From the NCBI RefSeq assembly GCF_001896955.1, contig NZ_MKRN01000203.1, positions 1-54,100 on the forward strand: a DNA stretch of 54,100 bases. Direction: 5' to 3'. The notes below the pieces were generated by a model, which was not told where the DNA came from, did no database searches, and saw nothing but the letters and a program-made list of their open reading frames with translations. Below, one piece after another: positions 7,763 to 17,867 of this stretch. Within the stretch, counting starts at the first letter, position 1; each line of letters starts with the position of its first letter. Made by a program: the position numbers and the translations under genes. The stretch comes from Nitrobacter sp. 62-13. GTDB taxonomy: Bacteria; Pseudomonadota; Alphaproteobacteria; Rhizobiales; Xanthobacteraceae.

Positions 7763-10700
7763 TTATTCCGCGGCGATCTGCCGTGGCGCCGGTGGAGTGT
7801 CCGCAAGCTCGCGCATTAACTCCGAATGGCGAATCCTGGCGCCGGCCACCGCCATTTCCTTGACCGGACCGTAGCCGCGAATGCGATCCGGCAGCGACAG
7901 CAACTCGACCGCGCCCTCGGCATTGGCCGGCGAAAGCCTGTCCAGAACGAAGGCGACGTCCTTCTCGTACCCTGCGATCAGATCGCGCTCCAGCCTGCGC
8001 TCGGCGCTATAGCTGAACACATCGAAGGCGGTACCGCGCAGGCCCTTCATCTTCGCCAGCAGACGGAAGGCCGGCATCATCCGTGACCCGCTATATGACT
8101 TTTTGACAGGGCGCCCGAGCGCATCCGTCTTGCTGGAAAACATCGGCGGCGCGAGATGGAAGCTGATCTTGTAGTCGCCCTCGAACTGATCGCCAAGCTG
8201 CTTTTCGAAGTGGCCGTCGGTGTAGAGCCGCGCCACCTCGTACTCGTCCTTGTAGGCGAGCAGCTTTGCGTAATTGACGGCGACCGCCCGCGGCAACGCG
8301 TCGCCATAACCGCCTTGCACCGCCACGTTCCTGACGCGATCGACCATCACGCGATATTTCTCCGCAAGCCTTCTATTCTGGTAGTCGGCAAGATAGGCCG
8401 AGCGGTGCGCGACAATCTCGTCGAGCGACATCTGTTCGAGCGTCTTCACCGCTTTCGGCTCGTCATTTCCCTTCATCATCTCCGTGAGGCGCGCAGAGTC
8501 GATCACTGCAAGCCGTCCGAGCCGAAACGCCTCGATATTCATCTTGACCGCGACGCCGTTCACCCCGATCGCCTGCTCGATCGCTTCCGCCGTCAGCGGC
8601 AGCAGGCCTTTCTGATAGGCATATCCCATCATCATCATGTTGGTGGCAATGGAGTCGCCGAGCAATAACTCGGCCGGCGTGGTGAAGTCCATGAAAGTCG
8701 CGTCCTTGCATAGCGCCGTTTCAAGGACGCGGCCGACCTTGCCGCTTTGAAAATTGAAGTCCCGGTTGAGGACGAAATCCGCGGTCGGAATAAGATGGGT
8801 GTTGATGACGCCATGCGTGCGGCTCGACTCGCATAGCGTCATCGTGTCCTTGGCCGCCGCAACCACCTCATCGGCGGCGATGACAAGATCGGCGGTACCG
8901 GTGACGATCCGCGAACAGGTTACCTCGGCAGGATTCCGCGACAACCGGACATGGCTCAGAACCGCACCGCCCTTCTGGGCGAGGCCGGACATGTCCAGGA
9001 TCATGCTGGCCTTGCCTTCGATATGCGCGGCCATGCCGAGCAGTGCGCCGATGGTCAGCACGCCCGTGCCGCCGACGCCTCCGACCGCAATGTTGTACGG
9101 CTGCTCCAGCGATGGCCGCGACGGCGGTTCCGGCAGTTCTCCGATCGCGCCGAGATCCGCTGGCGCACGCTGGCGCAGGTGACCGCCGTCGACCGTAACG
9201 AACGACGGGCAGAAGCCCTTGATGCAGGAATAATCCTTGTTGCACGACGACTGGTTGATGGTGCGCTTGCGTCCCATCTCGGTCTCGAGCGGCTCCACCG
9301 AAATGCAGTTCGACTGCACGGAGCAGTCGCCGCAGCCCTCGCAGACGGCCGGATTGATCAGAACGCGGCGCTGCGGATCTTCCATGGTGCCGCGTTTGCG
9401 TCGCCGGCGCTTCTCGGCGGCGCAGGTCTGCACGAACACGATCGCCGAAACGCCCTTGGTCTCCCGGCAGGTTTTCATGACCGTATCGAGGTCGTCGCGA
9501 TGCGCGGTTCGGGTCCCCGGCGCGATATCGGCGGCCGGGTAAGCGTCCGGATTTTCGGAGACGAGATAGATGTCGCGGACACCTTCGGCGTGAAGTTGAA
9601 AGGTGATCCGCTGCGGCGACAGATCGCCATCGACATGCTGGCCGCCAGTCATGGCGACGGCATCATTATAGAGAATCTTGTAGGTGATGTTCGCCTTGGA
9701 AGCGACCGCCTGGCGGATCGCGAGGCTTCCCGAATGGAAATAGGTGCCGTCGCCGAGATTGGCGAAGATGTGCTTCTCATTGGTGAACGGCGCAATTCCG
9801 ACCCACGGCGCGCCTTCGCCGCCCATGTGGGTAAAGGTTTCTGTATTGCGATCCATCCAGATCGCCATGTAGTGGCAACCGATGCCGGCGGTGGCGCGAC
9901 TGCCTTCGGGCACCTTGGTCGAGGTGTTGTGGGGGCAGCCCGAGCAGAAATAAGGCACGCGCGCGATCGGGGACGCCGCTTGCATTTGCGTAGCCTGCCG
10001 GCCGTTGAACCAGTCGGCCTTGGCGCGCAACATCTCGGCGATTTCCGGGTTGAGGTTCAAACGCAGCAACCGTTCGGTCAGCGATGTCGCCAGCGACGCG
10101 ACGCTCAATTCCTCCGCGAACGGCAGGAACCGCTTGTCGTGATCGTCCATTTTGCCGACGATGCGCGGCCGCACGTCGTCGCGCCAGTTGAACAACTCCT
10201 GCTTGACCTGGTTCTCGACGATTTCGCGGCGTTCCTCGACGATGAAGATTTCCTCGAGACCGACGGCGAATTCGCGCACGCCCTGCGGCTCCAGCGGCCA
10301 TGGCATGCCGATCTTGTAAAGTCGCAATCCGATCCGCGCGGCAATCTGCTCGGTGATTCCGAGTTCGCGCAACGCCTGCCGCATATCTTCGTAGCTTTTT
10401 CCGGACGCCATGATGCCGAACCGCGCGTGCGGCGAGTCCATGGTGATGCGGTTGATTCTGTTGGCGCGCGCGAACGCGACGGCGGCAAAACCCTTATAAT
10501 CCTGCAAGCGCCGGTCCTGATCGTAGCGATCGTCGGGCCAGCGCAGGTTCAGGCCGCCGCGCGGCATCTCGAAATCGGGCGGCATGACAAACGGTGTCAA
10601 TTCGTCGGCCAGGTCGATCTCGGCGGTGGTCTCAACCGTTTCGGTAACGACCTTCATCCCGACCCAGCAGCCGGAATAGCGCGACATTGCGATGCCAAGC

Positions 10701-11257
10701 AGACCCATCTGGATCATTTCATGGATCGAGGACGGATAGAGGTAGGGCATCAGCGCCGCGATGAATGCGTGGTCAGACTGATGCGGCACGGTGGAGGATT
10801 TGGCGCCATGGTCGTCGCCGGCCAGGCACAGCACGCCGCCGTGCCTCGCCGAACCCGCGGCATTGCCGTGCCGGAACACGTCGCCGCAGCGGTCGACACC
10901 GGGACCTTTGCCGTACCAGATCCCGACCACGCCGTCGTAGGCCGCACCGGGCGAAAGATGGAGCTGTTGCGAACCCCAGACCGCGGTCGCCGCGAGATCC
11001 TCATTCACGCCGGGCTGGAATTTGATGTTGTAGCGTTCGAGATGGCTGCGCGCGGCGAAGAGCTGCTGGTCGTAACCGCCGAGCGGCGAGCCGCGATAGC
11101 CGGAAATGAAGCCGGCAGTATTAAGGCCCGCGGCGCGGTCGCGACGGATTTGCGCCATCGGCAAACGAACAAGCGCCTGGAGGCCCGTTGTGAAGATGTG
11201 ACCGGTACCCTGGGTGTATTTCTGATCGAGACTGATCGGACCTTGGTCGATTCCCAT
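7763..11257 (-). CDS. Indolepyruvate ferredoxin oxidoreductase, fused subunits
   Basis: A 1164-residue thiamine-diphosphate enzyme that oxidatively decarboxylates aryl-pyruvates (from Trp, Phe, Tyr) to acyl-CoA with ferredoxin. Features in order: an N-terminal pyruvate-oxidoreductase domain (SLDQKYTQGTGHIFTTGLQA, GYRGSPLGGYD), the ThDP-binding region with CSGCPHNTST and NLGDGTYFHSG, a ferredoxin-like cluster segment CEGCGDC followed by further Cys (KDYSCIKGFC), and a C-terminal gamma-type domain starting NIAVGGVGGTGVLTIGALLG. The ATG at 11257 is preferred because AGAGGGT precedes it; an upstream GTG at 11293 is possible. Archaeal enzymes use separate IorA and IorB subunits; proteobacterial ones like this are single chains. 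No ferredoxin gene is adjacent. Confidence 0.94.
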   Translation of the reverse strand: MGIDQGPISLDQKYTQGTGHIFTTGLQALVRLPMAQIRRDRAAGLNTAGFISGYRGSPLGGYDQQLFAARSHLERYNIKFQPGVNEDLAATAVWGSQQLHLSPGAAYDGVVGIWYGKGPGVDRCGDVFRHGNAAGSARHGGVLCLAGDDHGAKSSTVPHQSDHAFIAALMPYLYPSSIHEMIQMGLLGIAMSRYSGCWVGMKVVTETVETTAEIDLADELTPFVMPPDFEMPRGGLNLRWPDDRYDQDRRLQDYKGFAAVAFARANRINRITMDSPHARFGIMASGKSYEDMRQALRELGITEQIAARIGLRLYKIGMPWPLEPQGVREFAVGLEEIFIVEERREIVENQVKQELFNWRDDVRPRIVGKMDDHDKRFLPFAEELSVASLATSLTERLLRLNLNPEIAEMLRAKADWFNGRQATQMQAASPIARVPYFCSGCPHNTSTKVPEGSRATAGIGCHYMAIWMDRNTETFTHMGGEGAPWVGIAPFTNEKHIFANLGDGTYFHSGSLAIRQAVASKANITYKILYNDAVAMTGGQHVDGDLSPQRITFQLHAEGVRDIYLVSENPDAYPAADIAPGTRTAHRDDLDTVMKTCRETKGVSAIVFVQTCAAEKRRRRKRGTMEDPQRRVLINPAVCEGCGDCSVQSNCISVEPLETEMGRKRTINQSSCNKDYSCIKGFCPSFVTVDGGHLRQRAPADLGAIGELPEPPSRPSLEQPYNIAVGGVGGTGVLTIGALLGMAAHIEGKASMILDMSGLAQKGGAVLSHVRLSRNPAEVTCSRIVTGTADLVIAADEVVAAAKDTMTLCESSRTHGVINTHLIPTADFVLNRDFNFQSGKVGRVLETALCKDATFMDFTTPAELLLGDSIATNMMMMGYAYQKGLLPLTAEAIEQAIGVNGVAVKMNIEAFRLGRLAVIDSARLTEMMKGNDEPKAVKTLEQMSLDEIVAHRSAYLADYQNRRLAEKYRVMVDRVRNVAVQGGYGDALPRAVAVNYAKLLAYKDEYEVARLYTDGHFEKQLGDQFEGDYKISFHLAPPMFSSKTDALGRPVKKSYSGSRMMPAFRLLAKMKGLRGTAFDVFSYSAERRLERDLIAGYEKDVAFVLDRLSPANAEGAVELLSLPDRIRGYGPVKEMAVAGARIRHSELMRELADTPPAPRQIAAE

Positions 11258-11602
11258 TGCACCCTCTGCTCGTGGCTGCGACGGCTCTTTCACAGGTAGT
11301 TATGCCTAGCCGTTAGGACCAGTCTTTGCCACGTCACCAACGGAATGCTTTACAACTTTTCGATCTGGTGCAAGCGTCCCAGGGCGCAATTTCGTTACTG
11401 AAGAATTGCCGAGGACAGCAGCTTGTGTCGTAACAGGCTCTCCTTAGGCAACGACATGACCGCAAGTCTCTCGTCGGACATGAACGGAAGGCGACAAGCC
11501 GAACGCGGCCTTATCACGCATCACGACCAATTGCTGTGCGGGCCGGAACCCTGACAACCCAAACGATTTGCCTTGTCGGAGAATAGAGGACAGGGACGAG
11601 GC
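11258..11602. other. Intergenic region without a supported gene
   Basis: About 345 bases between the divergent oxidoreductase gene and the small membrane-protein ORF at 11603. It must contain promoters for both directions, but no pair of -35/-10 boxes stands out. AGGGA at 11592-11596 serves as a possible ribosome site for the downstream ORF. Confidence 0.45.
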
Positions 11603-12187
11603 ATGCCTCTTGATGATAAACCGCAACCCGATCCGGCCCTTGCCGAACGTCCGGCCCGCGGCACCCGCATCGCCGTCCATGCGGCCGCTATCGTGGTCAT
11701 CCTCAGTACGGTGTTCCATGGTCTCAACACCTCGGCAGGCCCCACCGTAAAGAAGGCGGCCACACCGCAATCGATCGAGACAAGTGAGACCACACCGCAA
11801 TCAACTAGTCCGAACACGGCGCAGAACAACGCCTCTAAGCCGCCGGCAGCGCCTCGCAAGCGTGAGGTGACGCCCTCCAACACGCAACCGGGCGTCACGA
11901 TCGGCGCCGCCTCGGCCAACTCAACGGAGGCGACAAATCCGCAGAGCAGCAATACACCGGCTCCGACGCCACCACGTAACCGTGAGTTCGGCGCCGGAGC
12001 GGCGAGCATCCCCGCTGCCGCTCGCCATTCTTTGCACCGCAGAAGCTTCAGACGGCAAACATCGCATTCAGCTCGCCGCCGGGGTGGGCGGCACCGAGCC
12101 CATCGAACGTACCATTCTCGGCGATCTCATTCGCCGCGTGTAAAAAGCCACTCCACGCCACGCGCGCCAAGGCGCCGCCGACGCTGA
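11603..12187 (+). CDS. Pro/Thr/Ser/Asn-rich single-pass protein, 3' end doubtful
   Basis: The first about 135 residues look like a real protein: a charged start (MPLDDKPQPDPALAERP), one hydrophobic helix (IAVHAAAIVVILSTVFHG, about 24-41), then a low-complexity linker rich in Thr, Ser, Asn and Pro (TPQSTSPNTAQNNASKPP). From about position 12045 the frame runs antisense through the 3' end of the neighbouring minus-strand gene and becomes Arg/His/Ser-rich, which is typical of a shadow reading. The true gene probably ended near 12045 and may have lost its stop by an indel; a frame shift there gives a stop near 12140. AGGGA precedes the ATG by six bases. No family is recognised. Confidence 0.4.
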   Translation: MPLDDKPQPDPALAERPARGTRIAVHAAAIVVILSTVFHGLNTSAGPTVKKAATPQSIETSETTPQSTSPNTAQNNASKPPAAPRKREVTPSNTQPGVTIGAASANSTEATNPQSSNTPAPTPPRNREFGAGAASIPAAARHSLHRRSFRRQTSHSARRRGGRHRAHRTYHSRRSHSPRVKSHSTPRAPRRRRR

Positions 12188-12863
12188 TGCGACGGACGCC
12201 GAGATCGGCGGCCTCGGCGACGCTCAGTCCCGGCCAACCGATCAGCAGGTTGAACGGTTTGGGATAAACAGCCTTCACCGCGGTGGCGATGTCATCTTTC
12301 GATTTCAGGCCCGGTGCATACAGGCAGTCGGCGCCCGCCTCTGCATAGGCCTGTAACCGGTCTATCGTCAGTTTGAGATCAGGCATCCCCCAGAGGAAAG
12401 CCTCGCAACGCCCGACCAGCAGCACGCCGCTGCGATCGGAATCGATGGCCTTGCGCGCTGCGCGGATGCGTTCGATCGAAAGCGTCCTGTCGTAGAGGGG
12501 GTCGGCGCTGTCGCCGCTGGAGTCTTCGATCGACAATCCGGCGACGCCTGTCTTTGTCGCGCGCGATACGTTGGCTGCGACGCCGTCCGGCTCGACGGCG
12601 AAGCCATTTTCGAAATCGGCATTGACGGGAAGATCCACCGCCGCGCATAGCGCGGTCAGATGGTCACACACGTCGTCCAATGTGATGTGGTTGTCGGCCT
12701 TGCCGATCGACCAGGCTAACCCGGCGCTGGTCGACGCCAACGCCTTGAAGCCCATGCCCTGCAACGCCTTGGCGCTGCCGACATCCCAGGGGTTGGGAAT
12801 CACAAAGCAGCCGCTCTCGTGAAGTTTGCGGAATGCAGCGCGTTTTTCGGCCGTCGATGGCAT
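12048..12863 (-). CDS. Isocitrate lyase/phosphoenolpyruvate mutase family protein
   Basis: A 271-residue (beta/alpha)8-barrel enzyme. Recognisable family blocks are RKLHESGCFVIPNPWDVGSA, GFKALASTSAGLAWSIG, the metal-site strand LPVNADFENGF, TGVAGLSIEDSSG, and GWPGLSVAEAADLGVRRISVG. Members cleave or mutate C-C or P-C bonds of small carboxylates (2-methylisocitrate lyase, oxaloacetate hydrolase, PEP mutase, and many uncharacterised). The canonical isocitrate-lyase KKCGH loop is absent, so the exact reaction cannot be assigned. The start at 12863 is supported by GGAAGGAG nine bases upstream; the longer frame to 12920 lacks one. It is divergent from an ArsR-type regulator with 78 bases between start codons, suggesting control by that regulator. 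Confidence 0.88.
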   Translation of the reverse strand: MPSTAEKRAAFRKLHESGCFVIPNPWDVGSAKALQGMGFKALASTSAGLAWSIGKADNHITLDDVCDHLTALCAAVDLPVNADFENGFAVEPDGVAANVSRATKTGVAGLSIEDSSGDSADPLYDRTLSIERIRAARKAIDSDRSGVLLVGRCEAFLWGMPDLKLTIDRLQAYAEAGADCLYAPGLKSKDDIATAVKAVYPKPFNLLIGWPGLSVAEAADLGVRRISVGGALARVAWSGFLHAANEIAENGTFDGLGAAHPGGELNAMFAV

Positions 12864-12941
12864 CTCAAAATCTCCTTCCGTCACATGACAGGCGACTGGT
12901 GCAAGCGATCGCATAAACATATACCCGCTTTCTCGACGCGA

Positions 12942-13670
12942 ATGCTTCGGCTAGGATCAAAGTATGAAACCGGCCCCGATATCGCCGTGGTTGCCGCGCT
13001 GGTCGGCGATCCCGCGCGCGCCAATATTCTCACCGCGCTGATGACCGGCCGCGCGCTTACTGCGAGCGAGCTTGCGCAGGAGGCCGCCGTCACACCGCAG
13101 ACCGCGAGTTTTCATCTCGGTCGGCTCGAGGCCGGCGGCCTGATCGAACCCGAGAAACAAGGTCGTCATCGCTACTACCGTCTCACCGGCCCTGACGTGG
13201 CCGCCGTGCTGGAGGGGCTGGAAGGCCTCGCAGCGCGCGCCGGTCATCTGCGGGTGCGGACCGGGCCGAAGGAGCCGGCGCTTCGTCGCGCACGCATCTG
13301 CTACGATCACCTCGCGGGCGACCTCGGCGTACAAATGCTTGACGCGATGACCCAGAAGAAACTGATCCGCCACCACAGGACTGCCATCGCTCTCACCCCG
13401 GAAGGCGAGCGCTTCGTGGGACAGAAGCTCCAGATCGATCTCACGGGGATTACGCGTACGCGACGGCCTCTCTGCAAAGTCTGTCTTGACTGGAGCGCAC
13501 GCCGCCATCACCTCGCCGGCGCCCTGGGCGCAGCCATCCTGACGCGCTTTGCCGAGTTGAAGTGGACAGTTCGCGATTCGGCTACGGGCAGCCGCGTTAT
13601 TAACTTCACCAGCATCGGCGAAAAGCAGTTTGCAGCGTTATTCGGCTCTCTGCCAAAGCAAACCGCTTAA
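12942..13670 (+). CDS. ArsR-type winged-helix regulator with C-terminal domain
   Basis: A 242-residue regulator. The N-terminal winged helix is clear: AALVGDPARANILTALMTG, ALTASELAQEAAVTPQTASF, HLGRLEAGGLIEPEKQGRHR, YYRLTGPDVAAVLEGL. The extra C-terminal domain contains CLDWSARRHHLAGALGAAIL and is typical of a longer rhizobial ArsR subgroup. It is divergent from the isocitrate-lyase-family gene across a 78-bp space, so it plausibly controls that enzyme and itself. An in-frame upstream start within the neighbouring gene (12885 or 12819) is possible but lies over its 5' end. The ligand is unknown. Confidence 0.85.
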   Translation: MLRLGSKYETGPDIAVVAALVGDPARANILTALMTGRALTASELAQEAAVTPQTASFHLGRLEAGGLIEPEKQGRHRYYRLTGPDVAAVLEGLEGLAARAGHLRVRTGPKEPALRRARICYDHLAGDLGVQMLDAMTQKKLIRHHRTAIALTPEGERFVGQKLQIDLTGITRTRRPLCKVCLDWSARRHHLAGALGAAILTRFAELKWTVRDSATGSRVINFTSIGEKQFAALFGSLPKQTA

Positions 13671-13857
13671 TCAATGTTTCGTCGGAAACAAAATAGTCTT
13701 ACCTGCGTTACCTGCGCGTCTTCGACGCGGATGACATTGCTTTTGCAACACTTAGGAGCCCACAGCGTCGCCAGATTTTCGACAGAGTTATTGACCAATT
13801 TCACCATGCGAGTCACTGAAGCTGCCGCATTGTCGCGGCCAACCAAGAGGACAATCG

Positions 13858-14109
13858 ATGAAGGCATTTTTTGCAGCAGCACTTCTGGCCGGATCCGTTG
13901 CGACCTTCGGTATAGCCGATGCCATGCCGCTGGCGCCGCCGGCATCAGGGGTGAACGCCGATGTCATTCAGGTCGCGGGCGGCTGCGGTCCCGGCTTCCA
14001 TCGCGGGCCCTACGGCGGATGCCGAGCAAACCGGGGGCCTGTGGTGCGCCCGCATCGTCGTTGCCGCTATTGGGGTCCGGGCCGTCGCGTTTGCCGCACC
14101 TGGTGGTAA
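13858..14109 (+). CDS. GCG/CRPN-type small secreted protein
   Basis: An 83-residue preprotein. The signal peptide spans about residues 1-22 (MKAFFAAALLAGSVATFGIA, cleavage near ADA). The mature part contains GGCGPGFHRGPYGGCRAN, the motif that names the GCG_CRPN-type family of Nitrobacteraceae, then a basic Arg/His/Trp/Cys tail (HRRCRYWGPGRRVCRTWW). Four Cys residues could form two disulfides. The function is unknown; the family is expanded in Bradyrhizobium. A strong bidirectional terminator follows 22 bases after the stop. Confidence 0.88.
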   Translation: MKAFFAAALLAGSVATFGIADAMPLAPPASGVNADVIQVAGGCGPGFHRGPYGGCRANRGPVVRPHRRCRYWGPGRRVCRTWW

Positions 14110-14127
14110 GGCATTCCCACTGAATTA

Positions 14128-14160
14128 AAAAAAGGGCGGGATCAATCCCGCCCTTTTTCT
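14128..14160. terminator. Bidirectional terminator between the GCG/CRPN and hppA genes
   Basis: An 11-12 bp perfect stem AAAGGGCGGGAT / ATCCCGCCCTTT (about 14131-14156) is flanked by an A run on the left and a T run on the right, so it can act for both the plus-strand gene and the convergent minus-strand hppA. Confidence 0.92.
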
Positions 14161-14206
14161 TTCAGCCGTTCAGATCACCTTTGGCGGTTTTTTCCGGCGC
14201 GACGTC

Positions 14207-16327
14207 TCAATGCGCCAGAACCCCCAGCAACAGCAGCGCCACGATGTTGGTGATCTTGATCATGGGATTGACCGCCGGACCCGCCGTGTCCTTGTAGGGA
14301 TCGCCTACGGTGTCGCCGGTCACCGCGGCCTTGTGCGCCTCGGAGCCCTTCCCGCCATGATGGCCGTCTTCGATATACTTCTTGGCATTGTCCCACGCGC
14401 CGCCGCCCGAGGTCATCGAGATCGCGACGAACAGGCCGGTCACGATCACGCCGAGCAGCATGGCGCCCACCGCCGAGAACGCGGCGGACTTGCCGGCAGC
14501 CCCGCCGCCGGCGATCGCGTAGATCAGGAAGTAGACGACGATCGGCGACAGCACCGGCAACAGCGACGGAATGATCATTTCCTTAATCGCCGCCTTGGTC
14601 AGCAGGTCGACGGCCTTGCCGTAATCGGGCTTGTCGGTGCCCCGCATGATGCCGGGCTTGTCACGGAACTGGCGACGCACCTCCTCCACGATCGCACCCG
14701 CCGCGCGTCCCACCGCGGTCATGCCCATGGCGCCGAACAGATACGGCAGCAGGCCGCCGAACAGCAAGCCGACCACGACGTAGGGATTGTTCAGCGAGAA
14801 GTCCGGATTGACGCCCTGGAAGTAGGCGTGATTTGCGGCGTCGCCGATGAAGAACTTGAGGTCCTGATTATAGGCCGCGAACAGCACCAGCGCTCCGAGG
14901 CCGGCGGAGCCGATCGCGTAGCCCTTGGTGACGGCCTTCGTAGTGTTGCCGACAGCGTCGAGCGCGTCGGTCGACTTGCGAACTTCTTTCGGCAGCCCGG
15001 CCATTTCCGCGATGCCGCCGGCATTGTCGGTCACCGGACCGAACGCGTCCAGCGCAACGACCATGCCGGCCAGGGCCAGCATGGTCGTGGTCGCGATGGC
15101 GATGCCGAACAGGCCGGCAAGGCTATAGGTGACAAGAATGCCCGCAATGATGACGATAGCCGGAAGCGCCGTGGCTTCCATCGAGATCGCCAGTCCCTGA
15201 ATGACGTTGGTGCCGTGTCCGGTCACCGAGGCCTGGGCGATCGACTTCACCGGCCGATAGTCGGTGCCGGTGTAGTATTCGGTGATCCAGATGATCAGCC
15301 CCGTAACGACGAGGCCCGCTACACCACAGGCAAACAGTTCGAGACCGGTATAGCTGACGCCAGCCAGCGGACCGAAGCCAACCAGCCAATAGATCGCCGC
15401 GCCGACGCCGATCAGGGACAGGATGCCGGTGGCGATCAGGCCCTTGTAGAGCGCGCCCATGATCGATTCGCTGGTGCCAAGCTTGACGAAAAACGTCCCG
15501 ACGATCGAGGTGATGATGCAGATGCCGCCGATCGCGAGCGGCAGCGTCATCATGTTCACGAGCAACGGCGAGGTCGCGAAGAAGATCGCGGCCAGCACCA
15601 TGGTGGCGACCGCGGTCACCGCGTAGGTTTCGAACAGGTCCGCGGCCATGCCGGCGCAGTCGCCGACATTGTCGCCGACGTTGTCGGCAATCGTCGCCGG
15701 ATTGCGCGGATCGTCTTCCGGAATGCCGGCTTCCACCTTGCCGACGAGGTCGCCGCCGACGTCGGCGCCCTTGGTGAAGATGCCGCCGCCGAGGCGGGCG
15801 AAGATCGAGATCAGCGAGGCGCCGAAGCCGAGCGCGACCATCGCGTCGACAACCGTGCGGCTGTTCGCGGCGTAACCGGCGAAGTGCGTCAGGTAGGCGA
15901 AATAGATGGTCACGCCGAGCAGCGCCAGACCGGCGACCAGCATGCCCGTGATCGCGCCGGCCTTGAAGGCAAGCTCAAGCCCGCCAGCCAGCGACTTGGT
16001 CGCAGCCTGCGCGGTGCGCACGTTGGCGCGAACCGAAACGTTCATGCCGATGAAACCGGCCGCGCCCGACAGGATCGCACCGATGGCGAAGCCGACGGCC
16101 ACCAGCACGCCGAGGAAATAGGCGAGCAGTCCGAAGATCACGACGCCGACCATTCCGATCGTCGTGTACTGTCGGCGCAGATAGGCTTGCGCGCCCTCCC
16201 GTACCGCCGCGGCGATTTCCTGCATCCTCGGATTTCCCGCATCGGCCCGCAATACGGACGAGGTCGCCCAGATGGCATAAACGATCGAAAGCGCTCCGCA
16301 GAGCACAATCACTACTAGTGCTGTCAT
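14207..16327 (-). CDS. hppA: Membrane-bound proton-translocating pyrophosphatase
   Basis: A 706-residue integral membrane enzyme with about 16 TM helices that couples PPi hydrolysis to proton export. Family signatures include [55 protein letters not shown] and the C-terminal [20 protein letters not shown]. The segment [18 protein letters not shown] has Lys where K+-dependent enzymes have Ala, predicting the K+-independent, H+-pumping type. The ATG at 16327 starts at the expected [20 protein letters not shown] and has GAGG eight bases upstream; the longer open frame to 16417 is not supported. It is a single-gene unit. PPi-driven energisation suits low-energy or stress conditions. Confidence 0.97.
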   Translation of the reverse strand: MTALVVIVLCGALSIVYAIWATSSVLRADAGNPRMQEIAAAVREGAQAYLRRQYTTIGMVGVVIFGLLAYFLGVLVAVGFAIGAILSGAAGFIGMNVSVRANVRTAQAATKSLAGGLELAFKAGAITGMLVAGLALLGVTIYFAYLTHFAGYAANSRTVVDAMVALGFGASLISIFARLGGGIFTKGADVGGDLVGKVEAGIPEDDPRNPATIADNVGDNVGDCAGMAADLFETYAVTAVATMVLAAIFFATSPLLVNMMTLPLAIGGICIITSIVGTFFVKLGTSESIMGALYKGLIATGILSLIGVGAAIYWLVGFGPLAGVSYTGLELFACGVAGLVVTGLIIWITEYYTGTDYRPVKSIAQASVTGHGTNVIQGLAISMEATALPAIVIIAGILVTYSLAGLFGIAIATTTMLALAGMVVALDAFGPVTDNAGGIAEMAGLPKEVRKSTDALDAVGNTTKAVTKGYAIGSAGLGALVLFAAYNQDLKFFIGDAANHAYFQGVNPDFSLNNPYVVVGLLFGGLLPYLFGAMGMTAVGRAAGAIVEEVRRQFRDKPGIMRGTDKPDYGKAVDLLTKAAIKEMIIPSLLPVLSPIVVYFLIYAIAGGGAAGKSAAFSAVGAMLLGVIVTGLFVAISMTSGGGAWDNAKKYIEDGHHGGKGSEAHKAAVTGDTVGDPYKDTAGPAVNPMIKITNIVALLLLGVLAH

Positions 16328-16545
16328 TGAATTTGCCTCAGAATCCCTGAAGTTGCCCCGACAAAGCCGCGAGCCCGCGAACGGACATACCGGAAAACGA
16401 AGTCCGCCTCGTTGCAAGGCGACCTCAAATCGGGCGGGACCATGCCAAAATCGAACCTCCGGCGCAACGCCGCCTTACGGCTAAACCGCCGAATTTCGTA
16501 AGGAATTGCAATAAAATGCCGGCGCTTGCGGAGAGCCGCAGAGCC

Positions 16546-17733
16546 TCAGGCCAACCATCGCGCAATTCGAGCGACGGCTTCGCGCATCTCGGCGGCCGAG
16601 CGGGCATAGGAAAATCTCAGGAAAGAGCGGCCGCGAAGCGGATCGAAGTCGACGCCGGGGGTTGCGGCGACATGCGCCTCTTCCAGCATCTTCCGCGCAA
16701 ACTCGTAACTGTCGGAGGTGAACTTCGAGACATCGGCATAGAGGTAGAACGCGCCGTCCGCCGGCAGGAATTCGCTTAATCCGGCTTGCGGCAAACCCGC
16801 GATCAAAACATGGCGGTTCGCCTCATAGCCGCGCTTGACGATCTCCATCTCCTCGCGACCCGAAAATGCCGCCTCGGCCGCGATCTGGGACAGCGTCGAC
16901 ACCGAAATCGAGAGGTTCTGCTGCAGCCGTTCGATCGGGCGCACCAGTTGCTCGGGCACCACCATCCAGCCGACCCGCCAACCTGTCATGCAGAAATATT
17001 TCGAGAACGAATTGATCACCACGGCGTGCGGCGACAGCTCCGCGGCGGTCACGGCCGGAAACGCGTAGTCGAGGCCGTGATAGATCTCATCGGAAATGAA
17101 GCGGATGCCTTCGCTTTCGGCGGCCGCCATCAAATGCGTCAGCGCCTCGCGCGACATCATCGTGCCGGTGGGGTTGGCCGGGCTCGCGACCAGCACGCCC
17201 TTCAGCGGCGTTTTGCGGTGCGCTTCCAGCAACGCCTCACCGGTCAGGGCGTGACGGTTCTCGCTCGACGTCTCGATCGGCACCGGCTCGCAGCCGAGCG
17301 CCGTCAGGATATGCCGATACGGCGGATAGCCCGGGACCGTCACCGCAACCCGGTCGCCGGGCTCGAACATCGAAAGAAACGCGAGGATGAAGCCGCCCGA
17401 TGATCCTGTCGTCACGACGATGCGTTCGGGATCGACCGTGCAGCCATAGGCGTCGCGGTAATATTGCGCGATCCGCGTCCGCAGCGACGGAATGCCGAGC
17501 GCGGAGGTGTAATCGATCCGGCCGCGATCGAGCGCGGCGCGGGCCGCATCCAGCGCCGCGCGGGGCGCCGGCGCCGATGGCTGGCCGACCTCCATGTGAA
17601 TGACGTCGCCGCCGGCGGCCTCGATCCGCGCCGCCGCCGCCATCACGTCCATGACCATGAAGGGCGGAACCTGGCTGCGGCCAGATGCCGCCAGCAAGCC
17701 TTCAGCCCGGTCTCTCAATGTCGCATCGAGCAT
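16546..17733 (-). CDS. Class I/II pyridoxal-phosphate aminotransferase
   Basis: A 395-residue cytosolic enzyme of aminotransferase fold type I. Visible motifs are the substrate strand VIHMEVGQPSAPAP, YTSALGIPSLR, SPANPTG (Asn187), SDEIYHGL (Asp215), the PLP-lysine motif NSFSKYFCMTGWRVGW (Lys245), and the C-terminal RSFLRFSYA with the carboxylate-binding Arg. It resembles the aspartate/aromatic aminotransferases; the substrate cannot be told from sequence. It lies between hppA and the divergent M48 protease gene and seems a single unit. The start at 17733 lacks a strong ribosome site, but the N-terminal residues fit the family. Confidence 0.92.
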   Translation of the reverse strand: MLDATLRDRAEGLLAASGRSQVPPFMVMDVMAAAARIEAAGGDVIHMEVGQPSAPAPRAALDAARAALDRGRIDYTSALGIPSLRTRIAQYYRDAYGCTVDPERIVVTTGSSGGFILAFLSMFEPGDRVAVTVPGYPPYRHILTALGCEPVPIETSSENRHALTGEALLEAHRKTPLKGVLVASPANPTGTMMSREALTHLMAAAESEGIRFISDEIYHGLDYAFPAVTAAELSPHAVVINSFSKYFCMTGWRVGWMVVPEQLVRPIERLQQNLSISVSTLSQIAAEAAFSGREEMEIVKRGYEANRHVLIAGLPQAGLSEFLPADGAFYLYADVSKFTSDSYEFARKMLEEAHVAATPGVDFDPLRGRSFLRFSYARSAAEMREAVARIARWLA

Positions 17734-17867
17734 GGAAATCTGTTAATGCGCTCTCGCCCGCGCCCACGTCGCTGAAGCCGCGTTGCCGCCGTATTCGGCG
17801 GGTTGTTAGGACATATACCGTATTCGGACCAGGTCCAATGATTCCAAGAGCGGTCACCAAAGGAACG

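Noticed and set aside
8951-11299. A 782-codon open frame on the plus strand
   Set aside because: It is antisense to the indolepyruvate oxidoreductase gene, rich in Arg, His, Asp and Val, and shows no family features; long antisense frames are common in GC-rich DNA.
14210-16318. A 702-codon open frame opposite hppA
   Set aside because: It is a shadow of the pyrophosphatase gene with Arg/Asp/His-rich low-complexity translation and no start site.
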